Source: Micromonospora chaiyaphumensis
GTDB taxonomy: Bacteria; Actinomycetota; Actinomycetes; Mycobacteriales; Micromonosporaceae
Direction of reading: 5' to 3'
NCBI RefSeq assembly: GCF_900091435.1
Contig: NZ_FMCS01000006.1
Coordinates: forward strand, 274,057-338,056
DNA length: 64,000 nt
Part shown: positions 10,766 to 19,420 of the stretch, piece by piece
How positions within the stretch are numbered: position 1 is the stretch's first letter
How the letters are laid out: each line of letters opens with the position of its first letter
Notes under the pieces: model-generated
What the model was told of the DNA's origin: nothing
What the model saw: the letters and a program-made list of their open reading frames with translations, nothing else
The model's database searches: none
Position numbers and translations under genes: made by a program

Positions 10766-11740
10766 ATGTATGAGAAATCCAGCTCCCTCACATGGCGGCC
10801 GCTCACCAGTGAGGACGCGAGAGCGGGGGCCGACCTCCTCAACGCCATGGAGACTGTTGACAAGATAGGCGAGAAATACGACGAGGAGGACACCCTCCAG
10901 GAGCTGATCGACCCCTACGCGGAGCTGGAGCGCGGGAGCCTCGCCGCCTTCGACGGCGACGTGATGGTCGGCTACATGAAGACCAACTACAAGCCGGGCG
11001 CGGAAGAGGTCCACCGGATCTTCATGGACGGCGGGGTCCACCCGGACTACCGGCGCCAAGGCATCGGCACCGTCCTGCTGAAAGCCGGGGTGGCGGCGGC
11101 GAAGGAGCTGCACGCGCTGCATCACCCGACGCTGAAGCTGGTGATCGACGCCCGGAGAGGCGAGCACATCGCCGGCGTGGCGGAACTCTTCCGCTCCCAG
11201 GGCTTCGCGCCGGCCCGCTACTACCAGCACCTGGAGCACCCGCTCGGGCATGCGATCCCCGAAACGGCCATCCCGGCCGGGATGCGGATCGAACCGTGGT
11301 CGAAGAAGAACGACGAGGCATTCCGGATGATCCGGAATGAGGCGTTCGAAGATCACTGGGGTATGGCACCGCTCCCCGCGAACTCCTGGGCGAGCAAGAT
11401 CACCAACCATACGTTCAAGCCGGAGGTCAGCTTCCTGCTCCGGGACATGACGAGCGGAGCTCCGGCGGGCATGCTGGTGACCAAGTACTGGGAGGCCGAC
11501 ACGGCTGCCACCGGCGTCCGCAACGCGCACTTCATGTTCATCGGAACTCTGCGGGACTACCGGAAACGGGGCGTCGCCAGCGCACTGATCGGACACGCGC
11601 TACGGGCCGCCGCCGACCAGGACTACGGCCGCGCGAGCGTGCACGTGGACTCGGCGAACCCCACCGGGGCGTTCAGGATCTACGAGAAGGCCGGGTTCAC
11701 GTCGAAGAGGCGGTTCGTGTGCTGGGCTCTCGAGGTGTGA
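10766..11740 (+). CDS. Tandem GNAT-domain N-acetyltransferase
   Basis: 324 residues with two acetyltransferase domains, the arrangement of mycothiol synthase and many actinobacterial peptide or amine acetylases. Domain 1 (about 10-165) has VHPDYRRQGIGTVLL as CoA loop; domain 2 (about 170-324) has RDYRKRGVASALIGHALR and ends in AFRIYEKAGFTSKRRF. Both loops keep the R/Q-x-x-G-x-A/G pattern, so both could bind CoA. Slightly less GC-rich than its neighbours. Substrate unknown; it is not clearly MshD. Confidence 0.85.
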   Translation: MYEKSSSLTWRPLTSEDARAGADLLNAMETVDKIGEKYDEEDTLQELIDPYAELERGSLAAFDGDVMVGYMKTNYKPGAEEVHRIFMDGGVHPDYRRQGIGTVLLKAGVAAAKELHALHHPTLKLVIDARRGEHIAGVAELFRSQGFAPARYYQHLEHPLGHAIPETAIPAGMRIEPWSKKNDEAFRMIRNEAFEDHWGMAPLPANSWASKITNHTFKPEVSFLLRDMTSGAPAGMLVTKYWEADTAATGVRNAHFMFIGTLRDYRKRGVASALIGHALRAAADQDYGRASVHVDSANPTGAFRIYEKAGFTSKRRFVCWALEV

Positions 11741-11762
11741 CGCCCCATGCCGACGGAAAAGA

Positions 11763-11838
11763 TGGTGGAGCCCAGGGGACTTGAACCCCTAACCCCTGCC
11801 TTGCAAAGGCAGTGCTCTGCCAGTTGAGCTAGGGCCCC
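11763..11838 (-). tRNA. tRNA-Ala (TGC)
   Basis: Read on the minus strand it folds as a full cloverleaf: acceptor GGGGCCC pairing with GGGCTCC, D arm TAGCTCAACTGGCAGAGC, anticodon stem-loop CTGCCTTTGCAAGGCAG with anticodon TGC, and T arm with GTTCAAGTC. The terminal CCA is encoded. Confidence 0.97.
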
Positions 11839-11848
11839 GAGGGCGCGG

Positions 11849-11977
11849 TCAGCGCAGGTCGGGCGCGGTGGTCGCCTCGTGCCAGAGAGCGCGCTCGTCG
11901 TTCGAGGCCTTGATCTTCTTGGCCACGACGGCGGCCACGCCGACGACGCCGGCCAGGATCAGGAGCTTCTTGAACAT
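11849..11977 (-). CDS. DLW-39 family small protein
   Basis: A 42-residue open frame between the two tRNA genes, starting MFKKLLILAGVVGVAAVVAK and ending with the motif ALWHEAT...APDLR. It has one hydrophobic helix (5-19), a Lys-rich patch and a short acidic/polar tail. Length, composition and the position after gyrA beside tRNA-Ile/tRNA-Ala match the actinobacterial DLW-39 family, whose function is unknown. The start has AGGGG eight bases upstream. Confidence 0.85.
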   Translation of the reverse strand: MFKKLLILAGVVGVAAVVAKKIKASNDERALWHEATTAPDLR

Positions 11978-12020
11978 GGGCTTGACCCCTCGCGCTCGAC
12001 TATCGTCGGACGATGTGCGG

Positions 12021-12094
12021 TGGGGCTAGCTGGAATCGAACCAGCGACCTCAGAGTTATCAGCTCTGCGCTCTAACCGACTGAGCTATAGCCCC
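12021..12094 (-). tRNA. tRNA-Ile (GAT)
   Basis: Cloverleaf on the minus strand: acceptor GGGGCTA/TAGCCCC, D arm TAGCTCAGTCGGTTAGAGC, anticodon stem-loop CAGAGCTGATAACTCTG with anticodon GAT, T arm GCTGGTTCGATTCCAGC. The discriminator A is followed by CCG, so CCA is not encoded and must be added, unlike the neighbouring tRNA-Ala. Confidence 0.97.
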
Positions 12095-12196
12095 GCGTAG
12101 CGACGAGCAAGGTTAACCCATCGCCGCCGTGGCTCCCAAATCGGGGGGCCGTGGCGGCGCGCTCACCCGCGTCACCATGAAACTACCCGGACACGC

Positions 12197-12234
12197 GACG
12201 CCGGGGCGACCGCTTTACGCGGCGCCCCGGCGTC
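12197..12234 (-). terminator. Hairpin after the DUF3566 gene
   Basis: Twelve-base perfect stem GACGCCGGGGCG (12197-12208) and complement (12223-12234) with a 14-base loop, directly after the DUF3566 stop on the minus strand. It separates the gyrase transcription unit from the tRNAs. No U-tract. Confidence 0.6.
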
Positions 12235-12240
12235 GTCGGG

Positions 12241-13149
12241 TCAGTCCCGCTCGGCGAGCGTCAGCTCGATCCCGCCGACGAGGTCGGCGCAGACGTTGTA
12301 GACGAACGCGCCCAGCGTGGCCAGCGCGGTGAAGAGCACGACGTTCACCAGGCCGATCAGCGCGGAGCTGAGGATCACGCCCTTGGCGGTGATCCGGAAG
12401 CCGCCGCCGCCCTGGCCGCCGCCGGCGTTCACCAGGTCGGTCAGGCTGTCGTTGACGCTCTTGAACACGCCCATGGCGTCGAGGGCCAGGTAGAGCACCG
12501 AGGTGGCGACGACCACCACGATGAAGAGCACCACGGAGACCGCGAACGCGAACTTCATCACGGACCACGGGTCGATCCGCTTGAGGTTCAGCCGCGCCCG
12601 GCGCGGCCCGCGCGACGCGGCCGAGCTGACCGAGGTACGCGCGGCGCGTACCGCCTCACCCACGCGGGCGGCCCCGACGGCGGCCGCACCGCTGATGCCC
12701 GGCGGCAGGCCGCCCCCGTTTGCGGGGCGGCCTGTGGCGGCGGGACGGGCGCCGTCGGGCGACGGCTTGGGCGCGGTGCCCAGGCCGGCGCCGACGCGCG
12801 GCTGGGTGCCGGTGGTGCCGGTGGACGGCCGGGCGGCCGCCGCGGGCGTGGCCGGCTGCGGTGTCGTGGCGGGCTTCGCCGCGGCCGGGGCGGCCAGGCC
12901 GTCGGCCGACGTCGGGGCGTCGACCTTCGTCTCGGCCTGGTCGGAGGACCGCGAGTCCTCGCCGGGCTTCTCCGGCGGCGGGGCCATGCCGGGGGCCCGG
13001 GTGAACTTCGGGGCAGGCGCGTCGGCGGGGACGGTGGCCCGGCCCACGGCCGCGCGGCCGGTCGCTGGTGTACCGCCCTGTGCGGCCTCCTCGTCGACCG
13101 GGTTGGCCGAGGTCCCCTTGTTCCCCGACTTCGCCTGTGTCTCCGTCAT
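12241..13149 (-). CDS. DUF3566 transmembrane protein
   Basis: 302 residues. The first 170 are low-complexity (Ala, Pro, Gly, Thr) and probably disordered in the cytosol; the last 120 form the DUF3566 domain: LKRIDPWSVMKFAF, a first helix FAVSVVLFIVVVVATSVLYL, a Gly-rich loop GGGQGGGGF and a second helix ALIGLVNVVLFTALATLGAF. The family is regularly found right after gyrA in actinobacteria; its function is unknown. The ATG at 13149 lies 3 bases after the gyrA stop, so it is co-transcribed and perhaps coupled; an adjoining TTG at 13152 is less likely. Confidence 0.88.
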   Translation of the reverse strand: MTETQAKSGNKGTSANPVDEEAAQGGTPATGRAAVGRATVPADAPAPKFTRAPGMAPPPEKPGEDSRSSDQAETKVDAPTSADGLAAPAAAKPATTPQPATPAAAARPSTGTTGTQPRVGAGLGTAPKPSPDGARPAATGRPANGGGLPPGISGAAAVGAARVGEAVRAARTSVSSAASRGPRRARLNLKRIDPWSVMKFAFAVSVVLFIVVVVATSVLYLALDAMGVFKSVNDSLTDLVNAGGGQGGGGFRITAKGVILSSALIGLVNVVLFTALATLGAFVYNVCADLVGGIELTLAERD

Positions 13150-13152
13150 CAA

Positions 13153-15678
13153 CTAGTCCTGTTCGTCAGGCTCGTCGGCATTGCGAGCAATCGCCACGAT
13201 AGTCACGCCGTCCGGGAGGTCCATCAGCTTGACCCCCATTGTGTTCCGGTCACGCGTACGGCGTACAGGCTTCACCGGAGTCCGGATCACGCCACCGTTG
13301 CTGGTGATGGCGAACAGTTCGTCGTCCGGACTGATCACCACGGCACCGACCAGACCACCGCGTCGCTCGGTGATCTTCGCAGTCAGCACGCCCTTACCTC
13401 CCCGGCCCTGGACCGGGTATTCCTCGATCGGGGTACGTTTCGCGTATCCCCCGTTCGTCGCGACCAGCACGTCCATTTCCATGCCCTCGCGGACGACCTC
13501 CATCGCCAGCAGGACATCCTCCTCGCTGAACCGCATGCCGATCACGCCGGAGGTGGCCCGGCCCATCGGCCGCAGCGCCTCGTCGCTGGCGTTGAAGCGG
13601 ATGGCCTGCGCGTTCTTGGAGACCAGCAGCAGGTCGTCGGTCGGGGCGACGAGGGCAGCACCGACCAGCTCGTCCTCATCGCGCAGGTTGATCGCGATGA
13701 CTCCGCCGGAGCGGTTGGAGTCGAACTCCTCGAGCCGCGTCTTCTTCACCAGGCCGTTCTTCGTGGCCAGTACCAGGTAGGGCGCCACCTGGTAGTTCGG
13801 GATTTCGATGATCTGCGCGATCTGCTCGTCCGCTTGGAAGGCGAGCAGGTTGGCCACGTGCTGGCCCTTGGCCACCCTACTGGCTTCGGGAAGCTCGTAG
13901 GCCTTGGCCCGGTAGACCCGGCCCTTGTTCGTGAAGAACAGGATCCAGTCGTGGGTGGAGCATACGAAGAAATGGCTGACGATGTCGTCCTGCCGCAGCG
14001 TCGCCCCGCTGACGCCCTTGCCGCCCCGCCGCTGCGAGCGGTAGAGGTCGACCTTGGTGCGCTTGGCGTACCCGGTGCGGGTGATGGTGACGACCACGTC
14101 CTCGCGGGCGATGAGGTCCTCCATCGAGACCTCGCCGTCGAACGGCACGATCTTGGTGCGCCGGTCGTCGCCCCACTTGGCGACGATCTCGCCCAGCTCC
14201 TCGGAGACGATCCGCCGCTGCCGCTCGGGCTTGGCGAGGATGTCCTTGAGGTCGGCGATCTCCAGCTCGAGCTTGGCCAGGTCGTCCAGGATCCGCTGGC
14301 GCTCCAGGGCGGCCAGCCGGCGCAGCTGCATGTCGAGGATGGCGGTCGCCTGGACCTCGTCGATCTCGAGCAGCCGGATGAGGCCCTGGCGGGCGTCCTC
14401 CACGGTGGGCGAGCGCCGGATCAGGGCGATCACCTCGTCGAGCGCGTCCAGCGCCTTGGCCAGACCGCGCAGGATGTGCGCCCGCTCCTCGGCCTTGCGC
14501 AGCCGGAACGCGGTCCGCCGGCGGATGACCTCGATCTGGTGCTCGACGTAGTAGCGGATGAACTGGGCCAGGTTGAGCGTGCGCGGCACGCCGTCGACCA
14601 GCGCCAGCATGTTGGCGCCGAAGGTCTCCTGGAGCTGGGTGTGCTTGTAGAGGTTGTTCAGCACGACCTTGGCAACCGCGTCGCGCTTGAGCACGAGCAC
14701 GATCCGCATGCCGGTACGCCCGGAGGACTCGTCGCGGATGTCGGCGATCCCGCCGAGCTTGCCCTCCTTGATCAGCTCGGCGATGCGCTCGGCCAGGTTG
14801 TCCGGGTTGACCTGGTAGGGCAGCTCGCTGACCACCAGCGCCGGCCGGCCGCGCTTGTCCTCCTCGACCTCGACCACCGCACGCATCCGGATCGAGCCGC
14901 GCCCGGTCCGGTACGCGTCCTGGATGCCGGCCTGGCCGACGATCAGGCCGTGGGTCGGGAAGTCCGGGCCCTTGACGATCTCCAGCAGCGCCTCGAGCGT
15001 GGTGGCCTCGTCGGCCTCCGGGTTCTCCAGGCACCACTGCACGGCCGCGCCGATCTCGCGCAGGTTGTGCGGCGGGATCTTGGTGGCCATGCCGACCGCG
15101 ATGCCCTCGGAGCCGTTGATCAGCAGGTTCGGGATGCGGGACGGCAGGATCGTGGGCTCCTTGGCCCGGCCGTCGTAGTTGTCCTGGAGGTCGACGGTGT
15201 CCTCGTCGATGTCCCGGAGCATCTCCATGGCCAGCGGGTCGAGCTTGCACTCGGTGTACCGCATGGCGGCGGCCGGGTCGTTGCCCGGCGAGCCGAAGTT
15301 GCCGTTGCCGTCGACCAGCGGGTAGCGCAGCGACCAGGGCTGCGCCATCCGGACCAGCGCGTCGTAGATGGCCGAGTCGCCGTGCGGGTGGAACTGACCC
15401 ATCACGTCACCGACGACACGGGAGCACTTCACGTAGCCGCGGTCCGGCCGGTAGCCGGAGTCGAACATGGCGTAGAGGATCTTGCGGTGGACCGGCTTGA
15501 GCCCGTCCCGGACATCCGGCAGGGCCCGCCCGACGATCACGCTCATCGCGTAGTCGAGGTACGAGCGCTGCATCTCGACCTCGAGCCCGACCGGCTCGAT
15601 CCGGTCGTGCGCGACGACCGCGGCCAGTGTCTCCGGGGTCTCCGGCTCGTTCGGCGTGGACTCGGGAGTATCGGTCAC
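13153..15678 (-). CDS. gyrA: DNA gyrase subunit A
   Basis: Breaks and rejoins DNA in the A2B2 gyrase that introduces negative supercoils; 841 residues, the family length. The catalytic Tyr is Y141 (AAAMRYTECKL). The quinolone-determining stretch HPHGDSAIYDALVRM carries Ser102 and Asp106 at the positions of E. coli S83 and D87, so a susceptible-type sequence. The GyrA box QRRGGKG is present, followed by the C-terminal six-blade wheel with repeats such as AIRFNASDEALRPMGR. Downstream of gyrB with 130 bases between, which carry DnaA-box-like sequences; followed at once by the DUF3566 gene. Confidence 0.99.
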   Translation of the reverse strand: MTDTPESTPNEPETPETLAAVVAHDRIEPVGLEVEMQRSYLDYAMSVIVGRALPDVRDGLKPVHRKILYAMFDSGYRPDRGYVKCSRVVGDVMGQFHPHGDSAIYDALVRMAQPWSLRYPLVDGNGNFGSPGNDPAAAMRYTECKLDPLAMEMLRDIDEDTVDLQDNYDGRAKEPTILPSRIPNLLINGSEGIAVGMATKIPPHNLREIGAAVQWCLENPEADEATTLEALLEIVKGPDFPTHGLIVGQAGIQDAYRTGRGSIRMRAVVEVEEDKRGRPALVVSELPYQVNPDNLAERIAELIKEGKLGGIADIRDESSGRTGMRIVLVLKRDAVAKVVLNNLYKHTQLQETFGANMLALVDGVPRTLNLAQFIRYYVEHQIEVIRRRTAFRLRKAEERAHILRGLAKALDALDEVIALIRRSPTVEDARQGLIRLLEIDEVQATAILDMQLRRLAALERQRILDDLAKLELEIADLKDILAKPERQRRIVSEELGEIVAKWGDDRRTKIVPFDGEVSMEDLIAREDVVVTITRTGYAKRTKVDLYRSQRRGGKGVSGATLRQDDIVSHFFVCSTHDWILFFTNKGRVYRAKAYELPEASRVAKGQHVANLLAFQADEQIAQIIEIPNYQVAPYLVLATKNGLVKKTRLEEFDSNRSGGVIAINLRDEDELVGAALVAPTDDLLLVSKNAQAIRFNASDEALRPMGRATSGVIGMRFSEEDVLLAMEVVREGMEMDVLVATNGGYAKRTPIEEYPVQGRGGKGVLTAKITERRGGLVGAVVISPDDELFAITSNGGVIRTPVKPVRRTRDRNTMGVKLMDLPDGVTIVAIARNADEPDEQD

Positions 15679-15714
15679 TGTTAACCCTTATCAGACTCAG
15701 AGTCGTTTTCGTGC

Positions 15715-15766
15715 TGTGGATAACGGCTGTGGATACCGGCCAGACTGTGGATAACTCTGTGGACTG
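15715..15766 (-). promoter_or_regulatory. Cluster of DnaA-box-like sequences between gyrB and gyrA
   Basis: Two perfect DnaA boxes (TTATCCACA read on the minus strand) at 15715-15723 and 15746-15754, plus near matches at 15728-15736 and 15758-15766, all in the same orientation, in 52 bases directly upstream of gyrA. The spacing is 13, 18 and 12 bases between starts. This looks like a cooperative DnaA binding site in the gyrA leader; function inferred. Confidence 0.6.
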
Positions 15767-15808
15767 CCGGGCCGGCCAGTGGATCTCCGGCCGGCCCGAT
15801 GCAGCCCG

Positions 15809-17755
15809 TCAGATGTCCAGGAACCGCACGTCCTTGGCGTTGCGCTGGATGAAGGACCGGCGCGCCTCGACGTCCTCACCCATGAGGACGCTGAACAGCT
15901 CGTCAGCGGTTGCGGCGTCGTCGAGGGTCACCTGGCGCAGGGTGCGGGTGGCCGGGTTCATGGTGGTCTCCCACAGCTCGGGGTAGTTCATCTCGCCGAG
16001 ACCCTTGAACCGCTGGATGTCGTCCGGCCGGGCGTTGGGCTTCTTCTGCTGGCGCAGCGCGATGAGCCCGTCCCGCTCCCGGTCCGAGTACGCGTACTGC
16101 GCGTCGTCGCCCTTCTTGTTCCACTTGATCTTGTAGAGCGGCGGGGCGGCCAGGTAGACGTGCCCCAGCTCGACCAGCGGCCGCATGAAGCGGAAGAGCA
16201 GCGTGAGCAGCAGCGTCTGGATGTGCTGGCCGTCGACGTCGGCGTCGGCCATCAGCACGATCTTGTGGTAGCGCAGCTTCTCGATGTCGAAGTCGTCGTG
16301 GATGCCGGTGCCCAGCGCGGTGATGAGCGCCTGGACCTCGTTGTTCTTCAGCACCCGGTCGATCCGGGCCTTCTCCACGTTGAGGATCTTGCCGCGGATC
16401 GGCAGGATCGCCTGGGTACGCGGGTCACGCCCCTGCTTGGCCGAGCCGCCCGCCGAGTCACCCTCGACGATGAACACCTCGGACTCGCGCGGGTCGGTGG
16501 ACTGGCAGTCGGCCAGCTTGCCCGGCATCGAGCCGGACTCCAGCAGCGACTTGCGCCGGGCCAGCTTGCGCGCCTGCTGGGCGGCGATCCGGGCCCGTGC
16601 CGCCTGCGACGCCTTCTGGATGATGGTCTTCGCCTCGGCCGGGTTCCGGTCGAACCAGTCGACCAGCCGGTCGTTGCAGACCCGCTGCACGAAGCTCTTC
16701 ACCGGGGTGTTGCCCAGCTTGGTCTTGGTCTGGCCCTCGAACTGCGGGTTGGTCAGCTTGACCGAGATGATCGCGGCCAAGCCCTCGCGGATGTCCTCGC
16801 CGGAGAGCTTCTCGTCGCCCTTGAGCAGCTTCTTCTCCGCGCCGTAGCGGTTGACCACGCTGGTCAACGCGGCCCGGAAGCCCTCCTCGTGGGTGCCGCC
16901 CTCGTGGGTGTTGATGTTGTTGGCGAAGGTGTAGACCGACTCGCCGTACGACTCGTTCCACTGCATGGCGATCTCGACCGACATGCCCTCCTCCTCGGCG
17001 CCGAACTCGACCACCGTCTTGTGGATCGGGTTCTTGGAGGCGTTGAGGTGCCGGACGAAGTCGGCGATGCCGCCCTCGTAGTGGAAGGTCACCTCGCGGG
17101 GCTTGCCCTCCTCGGTCTCGGCGACCCGCTCGTCGAGCAGGTGGATGGTGAGGCCGCGGGTGAGGAAGGCCATCTCCTGGAGGCGCCGGTAGATGGTCTG
17201 GAAGTCGAAGTCGACGGTCTCGAAGACGTCGGCGTCGGGCCAGAAGGAGACCGCCGAGCCGGTCCGGTCGGTCGGCTCACCCTTCTCCAGCGGGGTCGGC
17301 TTGGAGTTGTGGTATTCCTGCCGCCAGACGAAGCCGTCCTTGTGGATTTCCACAGCCATCTTGGTGGAGAGGGCGTTCACCACCGAGACACCGACGCCGT
17401 GCAGGCCGCCGGAGACGGCGTACGCCTTGCCGTCGAACTTGCCGCCCGCGTGCAGCACCGTCAGCGCGACCTCGACACCCGGCTTCTTCAGCTTGGGGTG
17501 GAGGTCGACCGGGAAGCCACGACCGTTGTCGGTGACCCGGACGCCGCCGTCGGCCAGCAGCACCACGTCGATGGTGTCGCAGAAGCCGGCCAGCGCCTCG
17601 TCCACGGCGTTGTCGACGACCTCCCACACGAGGTGGTGAAGGCCGCGTTCACCGGTGGACCCGATGTACATACCGGGCCGCTTCCGGACCGCCTCCAGGC
17701 CCTCGAGAACGGTGATCGACTCGGCGCCGTACTTCTTGTTGTCCTCCGCTGCCAC
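15809..17755 (-). CDS. gyrB: DNA gyrase subunit B
   Basis: ATPase subunit of gyrase, 648 residues, the compact actinobacterial length. GHKL ATPase: E45 and N49 in VWEVVDNAVDEAL, D76-N-G in VTDNGRGFP. The TOPRIM domain has VEGDSAGGSAKQGRD and the metal-binding DADVDGQHI, and the C-terminus has RFKGLGEMN. GTG start at 17755. It heads the gyrB-gyrA-DUF3566 unit; unlike in Streptomyces and Mycobacterium it is separated from recF-dciA by three other genes. Confidence 0.99.
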   Translation of the reverse strand: MAAEDNKKYGAESITVLEGLEAVRKRPGMYIGSTGERGLHHLVWEVVDNAVDEALAGFCDTIDVVLLADGGVRVTDNGRGFPVDLHPKLKKPGVEVALTVLHAGGKFDGKAYAVSGGLHGVGVSVVNALSTKMAVEIHKDGFVWRQEYHNSKPTPLEKGEPTDRTGSAVSFWPDADVFETVDFDFQTIYRRLQEMAFLTRGLTIHLLDERVAETEEGKPREVTFHYEGGIADFVRHLNASKNPIHKTVVEFGAEEEGMSVEIAMQWNESYGESVYTFANNINTHEGGTHEEGFRAALTSVVNRYGAEKKLLKGDEKLSGEDIREGLAAIISVKLTNPQFEGQTKTKLGNTPVKSFVQRVCNDRLVDWFDRNPAEAKTIIQKASQAARARIAAQQARKLARRKSLLESGSMPGKLADCQSTDPRESEVFIVEGDSAGGSAKQGRDPRTQAILPIRGKILNVEKARIDRVLKNNEVQALITALGTGIHDDFDIEKLRYHKIVLMADADVDGQHIQTLLLTLLFRFMRPLVELGHVYLAAPPLYKIKWNKKGDDAQYAYSDRERDGLIALRQQKKPNARPDDIQRFKGLGEMNYPELWETTMNPATRTLRQVTLDDAATADELFSVLMGEDVEARRSFIQRNAKDVRFLDI

Positions 17756-18282
17756 CCTCGGCCACTTTCTCGCACCCGCCGCGCCAGGGCGCGGGGCGCG
17801 GGTTCGGCGGACAGGACGCGACGTCGGCGCGCACGGACCGGTCCCCGGATCTCCAGGTCACGGATCGCGTACGCCGGTCGCCGCGGTTGCCCGCGGATCG
17901 CGATCGGCTCGACCCGATGCGGGACAATGATCAAGGGCCCTGGGGCCCCTGTCCGCCGCTCCGTGTCGGGTCTTTCGTCTCGCCGTCAATCTTACTCTGC
18001 GCAGCCGACCAAACCGCCACTCGGCACCCCCTGCGGGGCGGCTGAGATTGCCGTAGGGGGCCGAACCGTGCTGTCCGCGACTCCCCCTACACGCGAGGCC
18101 CTGATCGAGGGCGCGACCGCCACCGGATCGGTACCGGCGGGTGACCGACCGGGGGTCGCGGTGGGACCTGCCGTGCCGTACCTTTTGCGGCGCCGCCACC
18201 TGCGGTCTTGATCTTTCGCGGCCGGAACCGGGACGATCGACCCGATCGGTCGGACAACGTGCTTGCTGAGAGGTGACGCCAG
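17756..18282. other. Gene-free divergent region upstream of gyrB
   Basis: 527 bases between gyrB and a divergent hypothetical gene. I see no convincing coding frame. It should hold both promoters: toward gyrB there is a TTGACG hexamer (minus strand, 17984-17989) beside TAAGAT (17989-17994), without a clean -35/-10 spacing; a GC palindrome (GGGCCC TGGGGCCC type) lies near 17935-17950. Long leader sequences before gyrB are usual in actinomycetes. Confidence 0.5.
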
Positions 18283-18846
18283 ATGGGGCTGGACAACGTC
18301 GCGGTGCACTGGCCGCGGACCGGCCGCTTCTACGATCCGGTCGCGCCGGCCGAGTTCGTCGACTTCGGCGAGATCGTGGACATGCCACGCATCTCGGCAC
18401 CGACCGCCGCGCTCGCCGAGCTGATCGCGAAGACCGGCACGGTGCGCGCGACCGCCTACACGGAGCTGGTCGACCTCATCCTCGGCCTGGAGAATGTGCT
18501 CTACGCCACGGAGAACTCTGCCGAGGACGAGGACCCGGTGATCGACCCGGACGGCTGCTCCTGGATCGCCGAGGGTGTGGAGAAGTTCGTCGCCCGGCAC
18601 CGCCCGTTCGGCGAGGCGGTCACGTTCGAGTCGGTCAGCGAGGTGCTGCGCTCGCTGCTCGGCGACGGGCGCCTCGCCGAGCAGCAGCTCCGCTGGCTGG
18701 ACAGCCGGCTGGACAAGCTGCGCGACGAGAGCGGCGAGAGCGGCGAGCCGCCGCAGTGGAACTTCACCTGTGCCGAGCTGAGCGTGCTCGCCGCGTTCTA
18801 CCGGCGCTGCGCCGAGCGCGGCTTCGCGGTCTATGCCGACGCCTGA
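18283..18846 (+). CDS. Conserved hypothetical protein
   Basis: 187 residues, acidic and mostly helical, no membrane segment, no recognised motif. The N-terminal third starts MGLDNVAVHWPRTGRFYDP; the middle is rich in Asp and Glu (AEDEDPVIDPDG). AGAGGTGACG precedes the ATG with good spacing. Its 3' end overlaps the convergent MarR gene by 16 bases. Function unknown; composition is typical of its neighbours. Confidence 0.65.
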   Translation: MGLDNVAVHWPRTGRFYDPVAPAEFVDFGEIVDMPRISAPTAALAELIAKTGTVRATAYTELVDLILGLENVLYATENSAEDEDPVIDPDGCSWIAEGVEKFVARHRPFGEAVTFESVSEVLRSLLGDGRLAEQQLRWLDSRLDKLRDESGESGEPPQWNFTCAELSVLAAFYRRCAERGFAVYADA

Positions 18847-19325
18847 CCCGGCTGCCCGGCCTCGCCGGTCCCGGCCGCCGTCGCCCGGTTGGCCGCCGCG
18901 ATCACCTCGGTGAGCACGGTGTGCAGGTGCCGCAGGTCCGCCAGCGGCAGGCCGAGCCGCTGCACGATGGCCGGCGGGATGCGCTCCGCCTGCGCCCGGA
19001 GGGCCTGCCCGCTGGCGGTGAGCGACACGGCCAGGCTGCGCTCGTCCGACGTGTCCCGCTCGCGCCGCACGTAGCCGGCGGCTTCGAGCCGCTTCAGCAG
19101 CGGTGACAGGGTGCCGGGGTCGAGCTGGAGCAGCCGGCTGAGCTCCCGGACCGACAGCGGCGCGTGCTGCCACAGCGCCAGCATGACCAGGTATTGCGGG
19201 TGCGTGAGCCCCATGGGCTCCAGCAGCGGGCGGTAGACCGCGACGACGCCGCGCGCGGCGACGGAGAGCGCGAAGCACACCTGCTGCTCCAGCGCCAGGG
19301 GATCACCCTCGAGCTGGTCGGCCAC
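18831..19325 (-). CDS. MarR family transcriptional regulator
   Basis: 164 residues from GTG 19325, which has AGGAGG six bases upstream; an ATG 17 codons earlier would lie inside the operator palindrome and is rejected. Winged helix at about 45-115: LTHPQYLVMLALWQHAPLSV, then LSRLLQLDPGTLSPLLKRLE as recognition helix, then the wing YVRRERDTSDERSLAVSLT. The layout is closest to the organic-peroxide/thiol sensing OhrR-type MarR proteins, and Cys in QQVCFAL near residue 17 fits the OhrR sensing Cys (inference). No ohr gene is adjacent. Confidence 0.88.
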   Translation of the reverse strand: MADQLEGDPLALEQQVCFALSVAARGVVAVYRPLLEPMGLTHPQYLVMLALWQHAPLSVRELSRLLQLDPGTLSPLLKRLEAAGYVRRERDTSDERSLAVSLTASGQALRAQAERIPPAIVQRLGLPLADLRHLHTVLTEVIAAANRATAAGTGEAGQPGQASA

Positions 19326-19354
19326 CCTCGTCCTCCTCGTCGTCGGTTGCGATC

Positions 19355-19386
19355 GTAGCAACGATTGGTGTACCAATTGTTGCTAC
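19355..19386. promoter_or_regulatory. 32-base near-perfect palindrome, probable MarR operator
   Basis: Arms GTAGCAACGATTGGTG (19355-19370) and TACCAATTGTTGCTAC (19371-19386) match at 14 of 16 positions. It lies 29 bases upstream of the MarR start and 34 bases before the divergent small gene, so a bound dimer could control both. An overlapping GTTGC-GATCGTA-GCAAC repeat starts at 19346. Operator role inferred. Confidence 0.7.
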
Positions 19387-19420
19387 GCCAATGATACGCG
19401 GCCGGGGAGAGGGCGGGCGG

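Noticed and set aside
13834..15684. 616-codon open frame antisense to gyrA
   Set aside because: A shadow caused by high third-position GC in gyrA; the protein is Val/Asp/Arg/Leu-rich without family features.
15779..18211. 810-codon open frame antisense to gyrB
   Set aside because: Same effect; runs through gyrB and its leader and has no ribosome site or domain.
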